From NCBI GenBank assembly GCA_964508195.1, contig CAZDSH010000001.1:62001-126000 (forward strand): 64,000 nt of DNA. The letters run 5' to 3'. The notes below the pieces were generated by a model. It worked only from the letters and a program-made list of their open reading frames with translations. It did no database searches and was not told the origin of the DNA. The stretch is from JAAYEV01 sp964508195 (lineage in GTDB: Bacteria; Bacillota; Clostridia; Ch29). Below are positions 8,436 to 17,669 of this stretch, piece by piece (position 1 is the stretch's first letter; each line of letters opens with the position of its first letter). The position numbers were made by a program, and so were the translations under genes.

Positions 8436-8807
8436 CTATAGATGCATTATATATCGTTGTATCAACATCCTTATTTCCCTAAGCTCCTTTGCCAGGCTCA
8501 CCTCTCCTAGGTCCTCACTGAGGATTTTTATTGTTTTATCAAGCCGGCTTGCAATGTCCGGCCATTCTTTACGCTCTTTATGAAATCTTTCCACCAAGCC
8601 TAGGTTGTCCTCCATCCTAGCGAGCTGCCGTTGTGCCCTTTTTAAATTATCGTAAACTGCCTGCCGGCTTATATTTAGCAACTCGCCTATCTCCGATAAC
8701 GAATAATCCTTCATATAATAATATTCGATAACTTCCTGTTGCCTTTGTGTCAATATTTTGCTGTAAAAATCATAAAGGAGCGTCATCTCAAGGAGCCTTT
8801 TATCCAT
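8436..8807 (-). CDS. ylxM: YlxM-type helix-turn-helix protein
   Basis: A 123-residue helix-turn-helix protein of the UPF0122/YlxM family. It resembles sigma region 4: LTQRQQEVIEYYYMKDYSLSEI then GELLNISRQAVYDNLKRAQ. In streptococci YlxM has been reported to modulate SRP assembly; a role as DNA binder is not shown. Always next to ffh, as here. A 15-bp hairpin sits directly before its ribosome-binding site AGGATGAT. Confidence 0.93.
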   Translation of the reverse strand: MDKRLLEMTLLYDFYSKILTQRQQEVIEYYYMKDYSLSEIGELLNISRQAVYDNLKRAQRQLARMEDNLGLVERFHKERKEWPDIASRLDKTIKILSEDLGEVSLAKELREIRMLIQRYIMHL

Positions 8808-8821
8808 GGGTTTATCATCCT

Positions 8822-8859
8822 AATAGGCCTGTAAAGGCAATATACTTTACAGGCCTATT
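8822..8859. promoter_or_regulatory. Perfect 15-bp hairpin between ftsY and ylxM
   Basis: Arms 8822-8836 and 8845-8859 are exact complements around an eight-base loop. Read on the coding (minus) strand there is no U-run after it; instead the ylxM Shine-Dalgarno follows at once. The plus strand has TTTT after the stem. It may stabilise or attenuate mRNA between ftsY and ylxM-ffh rather than end transcription. Confidence 0.7.
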
Positions 8860-8894
8860 TTACAATACTGTTATCCCAATGTCAACTATCAATA

Positions 8895-9821
8895 TTAACC
8901 TAAAAGCGCATCGGCGAAAATGTCCCGATCGAAGGGGCACAGATCATCTATACCTTCCCCCAGGCCTATGTATTCTATGGGAATATCTAATTCGTTTTTT
9001 ATTGCCAGCACGATACCACCCTTTGCGCTACCGTCTAATTTAGTGAGTATTATACCGGTAATATCCGCAACATTTTTAAACATCTTGGCCTGGGTAAGTG
9101 CATTTTGACCCGTTGTCGCATCCAGCACGAGGTAGGTCTTTTTTATACAGTCTGCGGCCTCTTTATTTATTATCCTTTGTATTTTTTTGAGCTCCTCCAT
9201 AAGGTTTTTCCGGCTATGGAGCCTACCGGCAGTATCACAGATAACAATCGGTGTGCCCCTGGCCTTTGCAGCATTTAGCGTATCGAAAACCACCGCGGCG
9301 GGGTCTGCACCCTCCCGATGTTTTATGACCTTTGCACCGGACTTTTCGGCCCAGGCCTCCAGTTGTTCCGTCGCCGCGGCCCTAAAGGTGTCCGCAGCAG
9401 CAATGAGTACATCTTTACCCTTTTGCGTATAAAGTGCCGCCAATTTACCTACAGATGTGGTTTTTCCTACGCCGTTTACACCCACTATCAGCAACACTGT
9501 TGGTAAACCCTCATCAGTGCCTGAAACGCAGGTATCATCTTTAAGCATTTCTTTTATTATATCCTTTAGTTCTTCCCTAACTTTTTCGCCGGTTATAGTC
9601 CTATCCCGGCGCATCCTTTCATCTAGTGTCTCTATTATTTTAAGGCCGGTGCTTACGCCTACATCCGCGGTAATTAGCACCTCCTCCAGTTCTTCTAACA
9701 TCTCCGCATCCGTTCCTTTACTGAAGGATAGGACTCTATCCATCCTTCTTTTGATACCCTCCCTGCTTTTTCTAAGGCCCTCCATAAACTTTGGAATGAG
9801 CCCCACCCGTTCCTTTGGCAT
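8895..9821 (-). CDS. ftsY: Signal recognition particle receptor FtsY
   Basis: The SRP receptor GTPase that docks SRP-ribosome complexes at the membrane. Motifs: GVNGVGKTTSVGKLA, DTFRAAATEQLEAWA, CDTAGRLH, TKLDGSAKGGI and GLGEGIDDLCPF near the end. About 308 residues with only a short N-terminal part, so it lacks the acidic A domain of enterobacterial FtsY, as is usual in Firmicutes. Two starts are possible: ATG 9821 (12 bases after AGGAGG) or ATG 9833, which abuts the AGGAGG itself. I prefer 9821. The Shine-Dalgarno overlaps the smc stop. Confidence 0.96.
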   Translation of the reverse strand: MPKERVGLIPKFMEGLRKSREGIKRRMDRVLSFSKGTDAEMLEELEEVLITADVGVSTGLKIIETLDERMRRDRTITGEKVREELKDIIKEMLKDDTCVSGTDEGLPTVLLIVGVNGVGKTTSVGKLAALYTQKGKDVLIAAADTFRAAATEQLEAWAEKSGAKVIKHREGADPAAVVFDTLNAAKARGTPIVICDTAGRLHSRKNLMEELKKIQRIINKEAADCIKKTYLVLDATTGQNALTQAKMFKNVADITGIILTKLDGSAKGGIVLAIKNELDIPIEYIGLGEGIDDLCPFDRDIFADALLG

Positions 9822-9837
9822 ACTTTTGATCATCCTC

Positions 9838-12800
9838 CTAGCTCACCATATCCTCAAGCTTTATTGAAACCAACTTTGAAACGCCCTTTTCTTCCATAGT
9901 AACGCCGTACAAATTATTCGCAATCTCTATAGTACCCTTTCTATGGGTTATAACGACAAATTGTATATCCGAAGACAGTTTTTTTAAAAACGCACTAAAT
10001 CTTTGGACATTGGTATCGTCAAGGGCGGATTCTATTTCGTCTAGAATACAAAAAGGTGACGGTTTTACCGATAGTATTGCAAAGAGCAGGGCTATGGCAG
10101 TGAGGGCTTTTTCACCCCCGGATAGGAGCGAAAGGTGTTGAAGTTTTTTACCCGGCGGTTGGGCTATTATATTGATCCCCGCTTCCAACATGTTATCATC
10201 GTCAGCAAGGTTCACCTGCGCCTTACCGCCGCCGAACAGCTCTCGGAATATTCTGCCGAAGCTGTCGTTTATGATAGAAAATTGTTTTGAAAATTGTTCT
10301 TCCATGGCACTCTGCATCTCGTTAATTATTTGGTTAAGGGCGCCTTTAGCATCCTCTAAATCCTTCCGTTGTGATGTGAGAAAGTCAAACCTGTCCTTTA
10401 CCTTTTTGTACTCCTCAATGGCATTTAAATTTATATTACCAAAGCTCCTTAGCTTAGATTTAAGCCTTTTTATTCTGTTACGGGCAGCTTTTTCGTCCTC
10501 TATTTCATGTTGGTAGTCAAGGGCCTGTATACGGGTAACTTCGTAATCGTTCCACATCCTATCATGGAAACTGTTAAGCTCCATATCCAATTTTGCCAAT
10601 TGCATCTCATCCCCGTGCAACAACCTTTCTAATTCCGTTATTTTTTTATCCGTTTCTTTGCTCTCCTGTTCCCTTTCCTTTAATTGTTGTATATAGTTCG
10701 TTTTTAGTTGTCCCAACCTCGCTATTTCGACGTTATTGTTATCGGTTTTTATGATAAGGGTTTTGATATTTTGATCGATAGAATTTGCCTCATTTTCTAT
10801 TCGTTTTATATTGGCCCTGTTTTCCCTTATCCTTTCCTGCTTGTTCAACAAAGAAGATTGTAGCCGTCCTAGGGACAAAAGCGTCCTTTGGAAACTTTCT
10901 TCCATATTTTCTAACCTTTGTTCCATCTTTGCCACTTCAACACGGCGGAGGGTTATCTGTTGTTTAATATTTTCACGATTTCGCTTCATCTCAGAATTTT
11001 CTTTCTGTAGCGTCTGTACTATTTCCTGTTCTTTTTTTACTTCTATTTCCTTACTTTTTATAATCCTATCAATGCTATCCATCTCTTTTTGCATCCCGTA
11101 GTACTCTGCTTCTAGCTCCATCTTTTCCGTTTCCAAACGGGATTTAACGGCACCTTTCTCTAGGAGCTCTTTGTTGTTCGATTCTAACATTTCCTCCAGT
11201 TTAATACACTGCAGCTCCAGCTCATGATACCTTTGTGTCGTTTTAACTAGACTATGATTAACCGCCCTTTCCGTAGCACAGAGGCTATGTAGCGATGTTT
11301 CTAGTTTGTTTACCGTATCCCCATTATATTTAACGGCTTCCTTTAGGGATTTTATTTCCCTTTTCCGTTGCAAAAGACCGGTCTCCTTACGGAAGTTACT
11401 TCCTCCCGTTATAGAACCCCCGGCATTTATCACATCCCCATCCATCGTCACAATTTTAAAGGCATAACCATAAACCCTTGCTATATTTATACCGTTATCC
11501 AAGGAATCCACAACTATTACCCTACCGAGTAGATTAGCTATAATATTTCGTATTTTTTTAGAACAGCCCACAAGATCAGGGGCGGAGCCTATACTTCCTT
11601 TCATATCCAACGCTTTCTTTTCTTTTTCGGAAAGGTATCTAGGTTGTATAGAGTTTACGGGCAAAAAAGTTGCCCGCCCCAACTTGTTCGATTTTAAGTG
11701 CTCAATCGCTCTTTTGGCATCCCCTTCGGTATCAGTAATTATACTTTGTAGACTATACCCCAGAGCAATTTCTATAGCCCTTTCCAGGCCGTCCTTTACT
11801 TCTATAAGCCCGCCTACGGGACCTATTATGCCCCTTGAAAAATTATTATCTTTGTCGCAGGCTGTCATTAACGCTTTAACGCTCCTTGAATAGCCCTCGT
11901 GCTCGTCCTCCATCTGCATAAGAAGTTTTAACTTCGATCTATCAGAGTTTAAGATTGAACTAACCTTTTTTAGTTTTCGTTCTAGATTGGCTCGTTCTGT
12001 GGCATGGGCACGCATTTTCCTTTGGAGCTCCTTTTTAATGTCCGTCTGTTCCCCTAATTCTGCTGTGATAGCATCGTATTCATTCCTATAGTTTGTATCT
12101 TTATCCCTTAGCCCTTCTATTTGTGTGGCTATATTATCTATCTCCCCCAGCAGTTTAACCTTACGCCTATATGCAGCTTCCCTAAGGGCCCTTAGATTAT
12201 TCTTTTCGTTATTCTTATCGGAGATAAAGTTAAGGCCTTCCCTTATCCTAGCCTGCATAGCCTCGGCCCTTTCCTGTTCTTTTCCTACCTGAAACCCTAA
12301 ATAATCTAAATTAACCTGGAAGGAGTTAATTATCTTATTTTTGTCCTTTAACTGCGCCTCCATATCCCTAATGCTCTGTTCCAGGCCTTCCTTTTCCCCC
12401 TTAGCTACGGCAATATCCCCTTCTATGCTTTCAAGTTCCCTCGTATGCATATTAATGCTATCCTCTTCGCTTTGTATCCTTTGTTTTAATACTTTTATTT
12501 CACCTTTTTTTATCTCCATCAAGTTAAGATTTTTAAACATATTCTCTTGATTCTCTTTAAGTTCTTCCTCCGTTTGCATAATTCTATTTTCCAGCATGGC
12601 GATATCCGTCTCCAAGCGGGTTTTGGCCTTCGTCCTGTCGGTGATACTGTCTCGAAGGCTCTCAAGACGTTGTAAAATGTTCTCCTTTTGTCTGTTAAGT
12701 TTCTCAATAGCCTTTACGAACATGCTAAGTTCAAGTCCCTTAAGCTCGGCCTTTACCGCTTTGTAGGACTTCGCTATTTCACTTTGCCTAGCTAAGGGGT

Positions 12801-13407
12801 CTATTTGTTTTTGTAATTCCTCTATAATATCCCCTAACCTTAACAAATTTTCCTTCGTCTTTATAAGTTTCCTTTCGGCGTCCTCTTTCCTAGTCTTATA
12901 TTTTACTATCCCCGCCGCCTCTTCAAAAACTCTGCGCCTATCCTCGGCCCTTGAGCTTAATATTTCGTCTATTCTACCCTGGCCAATTATCGAATAGCCC
13001 TCCTTGCCTATACCCGTATCCATAAACAACTCGTTTATATCCTTTAACCTGCAACCGGTTTTATTGAGGTAGTATTCACTTTCACCGGACCGATATACTC
13101 TCCTTGTAACCGCTACCTCTGAATACTCTATAGGCAAAAAATTATCGTTGTTGTCAAGGATTATGGAGACTTCGGCAAAACCTAGGGCCCTTCTGCCGTC
13201 GGTTCCGGAAAATATCACATCCTCCATCCTGTTACCCCTTAGTACTTTGGCGCTTTGTTCCCCCAGCACCCACCTTACTCCGTCGGCAATATTACTTTTA
13301 CCGCTACCGTTAGGGCCAACTATTGCGCCGATACCCTGATCGAACTGTAGCTTAATTTTATCGGCGAAGGATTTAAAACCCTTTATTTCGATACTCTTAA
13401 GATACAT
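9838..13407 (-). CDS. smc: Chromosome segregation ATPase SMC
   Basis: Structural maintenance of chromosomes protein, which with ScpA/ScpB compacts and segregates the chromosome. N-terminal ATPase half has GPNGSGKSNIADGVRWVLGE; long coiled coils flank a hinge (about residues 500-660, with IIGPVGGLIEVKDGLERAIE and GGSITGGS); the C-terminal half has the LSLLSGGEKALTAIALLFAI signature and ILDEIESALDD Walker B. The ATG at 13407 follows GGAGG by ten bases and gives 1189 residues, the usual size; an 18-residue upstream extension is rejected. Next to rnc and ftsY as in B. subtilis. Confidence 0.98.
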   Translation of the reverse strand: MYLKSIEIKGFKSFADKIKLQFDQGIGAIVGPNGSGKSNIADGVRWVLGEQSAKVLRGNRMEDVIFSGTDGRRALGFAEVSIILDNNDNFLPIEYSEVAVTRRVYRSGESEYYLNKTGCRLKDINELFMDTGIGKEGYSIIGQGRIDEILSSRAEDRRRVFEEAAGIVKYKTRKEDAERKLIKTKENLLRLGDIIEELQKQIDPLARQSEIAKSYKAVKAELKGLELSMFVKAIEKLNRQKENILQRLESLRDSITDRTKAKTRLETDIAMLENRIMQTEEELKENQENMFKNLNLMEIKKGEIKVLKQRIQSEEDSINMHTRELESIEGDIAVAKGEKEGLEQSIRDMEAQLKDKNKIINSFQVNLDYLGFQVGKEQERAEAMQARIREGLNFISDKNNEKNNLRALREAAYRRKVKLLGEIDNIATQIEGLRDKDTNYRNEYDAITAELGEQTDIKKELQRKMRAHATERANLERKLKKVSSILNSDRSKLKLLMQMEDEHEGYSRSVKALMTACDKDNNFSRGIIGPVGGLIEVKDGLERAIEIALGYSLQSIITDTEGDAKRAIEHLKSNKLGRATFLPVNSIQPRYLSEKEKKALDMKGSIGSAPDLVGCSKKIRNIIANLLGRVIVVDSLDNGINIARVYGYAFKIVTMDGDVINAGGSITGGSNFRKETGLLQRKREIKSLKEAVKYNGDTVNKLETSLHSLCATERAVNHSLVKTTQRYHELELQCIKLEEMLESNNKELLEKGAVKSRLETEKMELEAEYYGMQKEMDSIDRIIKSKEIEVKKEQEIVQTLQKENSEMKRNRENIKQQITLRRVEVAKMEQRLENMEESFQRTLLSLGRLQSSLLNKQERIRENRANIKRIENEANSIDQNIKTLIIKTDNNNVEIARLGQLKTNYIQQLKEREQESKETDKKITELERLLHGDEMQLAKLDMELNSFHDRMWNDYEVTRIQALDYQHEIEDEKAARNRIKRLKSKLRSFGNINLNAIEEYKKVKDRFDFLTSQRKDLEDAKGALNQIINEMQSAMEEQFSKQFSIINDSFGRIFRELFGGGKAQVNLADDDNMLEAGINIIAQPPGKKLQHLSLLSGGEKALTAIALLFAILSVKPSPFCILDEIESALDDTNVQRFSAFLKKLSSDIQFVVITHRKGTIEIANNLYGVTMEEKGVSKLVSIKLEDMVS

Positions 13408-13435
13408 GGTACATACCTCCGGTCTATGGGCTGCA

Positions 13436-14512
13436 TTAGCGGACACCCTTTTCAATGACACGTAAATAATCCGTTTCTATTAGGTCCCTGTCACCCCTCA
13501 GGCGCAACACGTTCCCCTTAAGGGTTTCATCCGTCATCGTTTTAATGTATAAACCCGGGTACATTTCCCTTAGGGTTTTAATGTTTGCTTTGTTTATCCC
13601 CTGTAGCGTGGACAAGCATCGCGGGTTAACCGTAAGGATAAGCCCCCGGGATAGGTCCATTCCCCTTTGTTCAATTATCTTAACAATAACCTTTAACACG
13701 AGCTTCGCGTCCACCAGTTGCCTAAAAGACGGATGAAAAGGCCCTGCTATTACTTCCGCCCCCTCGCTTATCAAGTCGGTAGGTTGTAGGCCCATCCTTA
13801 TAATTTTTATTCTTTCCTTAATAAATATTTCCGTAAGCCGGACACAGATATCTATCGCTCCATGCAATGGTAATGGGGTATAAGCCCCGCTTTTATAAAG
13901 AGTTTCCATCTTCGTACCCCTTATAACTAATGCCGGGTATATTCTAACGAAATCCGGTTCCAGGGCACAGATTTCTGTAGCGGTATTAAGCTCTGTAATT
14001 TCGTAGGAGCCGGGTAATCCTATCATCATCTGCAATCCTAGCTTAAATCCATGATTTTTTATCAACTTCGAGGATTTTACTACGTCCGCTGCGACATGTC
14101 CCCTTTGGCTTAGAGCGAGTACCTTATTGTCCATGGATTGTACACCAAGCTCTACCGTATCCACACCAAAAGCCTTTAGATCATGGAGAATTTTTTTGTT
14201 GATATAATCCGGCCGCGTTGAAAGCCTTATACCGTCTATTAGGCCTGCCATCTTTGCGTTATATGCCTCATTTAAAAGTGCCCTTTGCATATCCATTGGA
14301 ATCCCGGTAAAGCTACCGCCGAAAAAGGCTATTTCGATCCTTCTTGTTTTATCATGAAAAGTGGAGATGTATTCCTTTACCGTGGGTAAAATTTCTCCGG
14401 GGGTAACAGGCTTTTCTTGGCCCGTTATCTTGTTCTGACTACAAAAAACGCATGCATGGGGACAACCTATATGGGGTACAAAGAAGGGTATTATATAGCG
14501 TTTATCTGTCAT
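13436..14512 (-). CDS. Radical SAM protein, Elp3-like/HemN-like family
   Basis: A 358-residue radical SAM protein with the 4Fe-4S motif CPHACVFC (Cys 17, 21, 24), GGSFTG and ELGVQSMDNKVL segments, and RIYPALVIRGT in the C-terminal half. Such proteins, annotated as Elp3-like or coproporphyrinogen-oxidase-like, are very often found between rnc and smc in Clostridia. The GNAT domain of true Elp3 is missing (that needs about 500 residues), so it is not tRNA-modifying Elp3 in the full sense. Substrate unknown. It is two bases downstream of rnc. Confidence 0.85.
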   Translation of the reverse strand: MTDKRYIIPFFVPHIGCPHACVFCSQNKITGQEKPVTPGEILPTVKEYISTFHDKTRRIEIAFFGGSFTGIPMDMQRALLNEAYNAKMAGLIDGIRLSTRPDYINKKILHDLKAFGVDTVELGVQSMDNKVLALSQRGHVAADVVKSSKLIKNHGFKLGLQMMIGLPGSYEITELNTATEICALEPDFVRIYPALVIRGTKMETLYKSGAYTPLPLHGAIDICVRLTEIFIKERIKIIRMGLQPTDLISEGAEVIAGPFHPSFRQLVDAKLVLKVIVKIIEQRGMDLSRGLILTVNPRCLSTLQGINKANIKTLREMYPGLYIKTMTDETLKGNVLRLRGDRDLIETDYLRVIEKGVR

Positions 14513-14514
14513 GT

Positions 14515-15234
14515 TTAATCCCTAAGCCTTTCCAAGGCGATTCCGGCGGCTTTTTGTTCCGCCTCCTTTTTACTTTTACCCGTACCTTCGCCGTAGAGTT
14601 TGTTATTAATATAAACCCCTACATGAAAGGTTTTATCGTGATCTGGCCCGTGCTGTGATATGACTTTATATTCAACGATGTTATCCCCGGAGGCCTGAAT
14701 ATCTTCCTGAAGCATAGTTTTACTGTCTACGTTAAAATTATTTTCTATTAATTGGGATAACTTCCCTTCTATATACCGAATTATGAGGGTCTTAGCCCTG
14801 AAATACCCGCCGTCCAAATACACAGCCCCTATTACCGCTTCAAAGGCATCTGCGAGGACAGAGGGCCTTTCTCCGCCGCCACACATCTCCTCGCCCTTGC
14901 CCATCCGCAAAAAATTGCCCAACTTTAAATCGGCCCCATGGGTCCCTAGGGCCTGGCCCATTACTAGGGATGCCCGCATCTTGGTCAGTACGCCCTCGGA
15001 ACACCCCTCGAATTTATTGTACAGGTATTCACTGGCAACCATTTGCAGTACGGCATCCCCTAAAAATTCAAGCCTCTCATTGTACTCATCCCTCGCCATA
15101 TTCTTTTCGTTAGCATAAGAACTATGGGTAAGGGCAGCATTTAACAGTTTAATATCCTTAAATTTATACCCAAGCCTTTTTTGTAGCGTTTTAAGGCCGC
15201 GTAGTCTGGCATCATCCATAACAGAAACCGGCAC
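14515..15234 (-). CDS. rnc: Ribonuclease III
   Basis: Double-strand-specific RNase processing rRNA, scRNA and mRNA. The signature NERLEFLGDAVLQMVASEYL is present, plus the second metal-binding site in LADAFEAVIGAVYLDGG, followed by a C-terminal dsRNA-binding domain (residues about 165-237: SKTMLQEDIQASG ... GKSKKEAEQKAAGIAL). 239 residues. Start is uncertain: GTG 15234 or the ATG five codons later. Last gene before smc in the fab-rnc-smc run. Confidence 0.97.
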   Translation of the reverse strand: MPVSVMDDARLRGLKTLQKRLGYKFKDIKLLNAALTHSSYANEKNMARDEYNERLEFLGDAVLQMVASEYLYNKFEGCSEGVLTKMRASLVMGQALGTHGADLKLGNFLRMGKGEEMCGGGERPSVLADAFEAVIGAVYLDGGYFRAKTLIIRYIEGKLSQLIENNFNVDSKTMLQEDIQASGDNIVEYKVISQHGPDHDKTFHVGVYINNKLYGEGTGKSKKEAEQKAAGIALERLRD

Positions 15235-15302
15235 CCTTTCTTAGGTTAGATCCTTCGTATGAGTTTATTATAGCATATTCTTCTACCTAAAGAGAATAGG
15301 GT

Positions 15303-16544
15303 CTAATCGCGGAACCTTTTAAAACAGACACTTGCATTATGTCCGCCGAATCCTAAAGAGTTGGATACGGCGTATTCTATATCACATTTATTAGCCTTGT
15401 TAGGCGTATAATTTAAATCGCAATCGGAATCGGGTGTTTCATAATTCATTGTAGGCGGAATAACGCCTTCGTTAAGGGCCAACACCGATGCAATAGCCTC
15501 TATACCCCCTGCTGCTCCTAACAAGTGTCCTGTAACGGACTTCGTGGAACTTATGGCCAAATTATAGGCATGTTTGCCAAACACCTCTTTTATCGCTTCG
15601 GTTTCGGACTTATCGTTATACTTCGTAGATGTTCCGTGGGCATTTATATAGCCCACCATCTGCGGCTGTATTTTAGCATCGGCCAGAACATTTTTCATCG
15701 CAGCGGCAGCACCGACTCCACCGGGTACAGGGGCTGTTATATGGTGGGCATCGGCGGTCATACCATAGCCTACAATCTCTGCATAAATATTAGCATCCCT
15801 TTTAAGGGCATGTTCAAGTTCCTCTAGTATTAGTATCCCCGCACCCTCCCCTATTACAAAGCCGTCCCGATCCCCATCGAAGGGCCTGCTGGCACTGCCT
15901 GGATCATTGTTCCGCGTTGACAGGGCCCGCATCGAACAAAAACCTGCTACGGCTATAGGGGTTATGGCGGCCTCCGTACCACCGGTAACGATCATATCGG
16001 CATCGCCCCGCTGTATTATTTTAAAGGCGTCCCCTATAGCATTAGTACCCGAGGCACAGGCCGTTACAACGGTTTCGTTAGGCCCCTTCGCCCCGATAGT
16101 TATTGCTATCCGCCCCGCGGCCATATTTGAAATCATCATGGGTATAAAGAAGGGACTTATCCTAGAGGGTCCCCGCTTTAAAAGTACCCCGAATTGTTTC
16201 TCTAAAGTCTCAATACCGCCGATACCCGAACCTAGGATCACCCCTAGCCTGCCCTGGTCAACGTTATCCGGGTTTATACGACCGTCCTCTATGGCCATCC
16301 TCGTCCCGGCGACAGCGTATTGGGTAAACGTATCCATACGCCTCGCTTCTTTTTTATCCATGAAATCGCTAGGCTCAAACCCTTTGACCTCAGCGGCTAT
16401 CGTACTGTCGAATCCCTTCGTATCAAATTTTGATATAGTATCTACTCCGGTTATGCCCTTAGTTATAGCATCCCAAAACGCATGTCTCCCAAGTCCGACG
16501 GGAGTTACCGCCCCTAATCCGGTAACCACTACTCGCTTTCCCAA
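15303..16544 (-). CDS. fabF: 3-oxoacyl-ACP synthase II
   Basis: Elongation condensing enzyme of type II fatty acid synthesis. Cys-His-His triad: TACASGTNA (nucleophile), HGTSTKYND and TGHLLGAAGG. 413 residues, normal. Starts with TTG, seven bases after GGGAGGT. Separated from acpP by about 100 nt that contain a 9-bp hairpin, possibly lowering its level relative to acpP. Confidence 0.98.
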   Translation of the reverse strand: MGKRVVVTGLGAVTPVGLGRHAFWDAITKGITGVDTISKFDTKGFDSTIAAEVKGFEPSDFMDKKEARRMDTFTQYAVAGTRMAIEDGRINPDNVDQGRLGVILGSGIGGIETLEKQFGVLLKRGPSRISPFFIPMMISNMAAGRIAITIGAKGPNETVVTACASGTNAIGDAFKIIQRGDADMIVTGGTEAAITPIAVAGFCSMRALSTRNNDPGSASRPFDGDRDGFVIGEGAGILILEELEHALKRDANIYAEIVGYGMTADAHHITAPVPGGVGAAAAMKNVLADAKIQPQMVGYINAHGTSTKYNDKSETEAIKEVFGKHAYNLAISSTKSVTGHLLGAAGGIEAIASVLALNEGVIPPTMNYETPDSDCDLNYTPNKANKCDIEYAVSNSLGFGGHNASVCFKRFRD

Positions 16545-16618
16545 TCCGGTGACCTCCCATCAACCGTATTTTTAATATATGTTAACAGATCAATAAGATC
16601 CGCGCTATATCCTAGAAA

Positions 16619-16638
16619 GTCCCGATTTCAATCGGGAC
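16619..16638 (-). promoter_or_regulatory. Hairpin between acpP and fabF
   Basis: Nine-base arms (16619-16627 and 16630-16638) are exact complements, so the real loop is probably four bases. On the minus strand it is followed by only TTTC, a weak U-tract, which suggests partial termination or RNA processing after acpP. Confidence 0.6.
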
Positions 16639-16646
16639 CCTCGGGT

Positions 16647-16874
16647 CTAGCTATTATTCTTTATGTATTCTACAGCGTCCCCGATAGTGGTGATCTTCTC
16701 CGCATCCTCATCGGGAATCTCCAGATCGAATTCTTCTTCTAATGCCATAATAAGCTCAACAAGGTCTAAAGAATCCGCCCCTAAATCTTCAATAAACTGG
16801 GCATCGTTGACTACTTCTTCCTCGTCTACGCCTAACTGTTCCGATATTATCTCCTTAACCTTTTCAAGTATCAT
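16647..16874 (-). CDS. acpP: Acyl carrier protein
   Basis: 75-residue acidic acyl carrier protein; the phosphopantetheine attachment Ser lies in GADSLDLVELIMALEEEF. It carries the growing acyl chain through the FabD/F/G/K enzymes encoded around it and feeds PlsX. Good Shine-Dalgarno AGGAGGTGA. Normal length. Confidence 0.98.
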   Translation of the reverse strand: MILEKVKEIISEQLGVDEEEVVNDAQFIEDLGADSLDLVELIMALEEEFDLEIPDEDAEKITTIGDAVEYIKNNS

Positions 16875-16922
16875 CTTGTCACCTCCTCCTAAGCCCTCGT
16901 TATGAAATATATATTAAATATA

Positions 16923-17669
16923 TTACATAACAATTCCCCCGTCAACGGCAATTATTTCGCCTGTAATGTATGAAGCGAGATCGCTGCTTAAAAACGCCGC
17001 AAGCCAGGCTACGTCCTCGGGCGTACCCGCCCTTTTGAGGGCTATGGCCCTAAGCATATTCTCCCTTAAATCCCGGGGCAACTTATCGGTCATATCCGTT
17101 TGTATAAACCCCGGGGCTATTGCATTAACGGTGACTCCACGGCTACCAAGTTCCTTCGCCGCTGCCTTCGTAAAGCCTATTATCCCCGCCTTAGAAGCAC
17201 AATAATTAGTCTGGCCGGCGTTTCCGGATATACCGACTACCGAGGATATGTTCACTATTCTTCCCCACCTTTGTTTTATCATAACCCTGGCCGCGGCTTT
17301 AGTACAATTGAATACTCCCTTAAGGTTCGTACTTATTACACTGTCCCAATCTTCTTCTTTCATGCGTATGAGCAGCCCATCCCGGGTTATACCGGCACAG
17401 TTTACCAGTATGTCCAATGTGCCGAACCTCTCCACCGCAGCCTTTATAAGACCCTTTGTTTTGACTGCATCGGCAACATCGGCGGCTATTGATACCGCTA
17501 TACCACCGCTTTCGTTTATCAGGTTAGCTGTTTCCTCCGCGGCCTTGGCGTTACTTGTATAGTTAACGACAACCTTCGCTCCAAGCTTTGCTAAGGTTAT
17601 CGTTATAGCCCGACCGATACCCCTTGAACCACCGGTAACTACAGCGGTTTTCCCCTCTAGCTTAAACAT
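16923..17669 (-). CDS. fabG: 3-oxoacyl-ACP reductase
   Basis: Short-chain dehydrogenase reducing beta-ketoacyl-ACP with NADPH. TGGSRGIGRAI nucleotide-binding loop, NCAG, catalytic Ser in VVGISGNAG and YCASKAG (Tyr-x-x-x-Lys). C-terminal ITGEIIAVDGG is typical of FabG. 248 residues. The start overlaps the end of fabD by 13 bases. Confidence 0.97.
   Translation of the reverse strand: MFKLEGKTAVVTGGSRGIGRAITITLAKLGAKVVVNYTSNAKAAEETANLINESGGIAVSIAADVADAVKTKGLIKAAVERFGTLDILVNCAGITRDGLLIRMKEEDWDSVISTNLKGVFNCTKAAARVMIKQRWGRIVNISSVVGISGNAGQTNYCASKAGIIGFTKAAAKELGSRGVTVNAIAPGFIQTDMTDKLPRDLRENMLRAIALKRAGTPEDVAWLAAFLSSDLASYITGEIIAVDGGIVM

Noticed and set aside
8822..8859. Ordinary terminator of ftsY
   Set aside because: No U-run follows on the coding strand; TTTT exists only on the opposite strand, where no gene ends.
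13436..14512. HemN (oxygen-independent coproporphyrinogen oxidase) or full Elp3
   Set aside because: Too short for Elp3 with its GNAT domain, no haem genes nearby, and the position next to rnc is shared by an uncharacterised radical SAM family.
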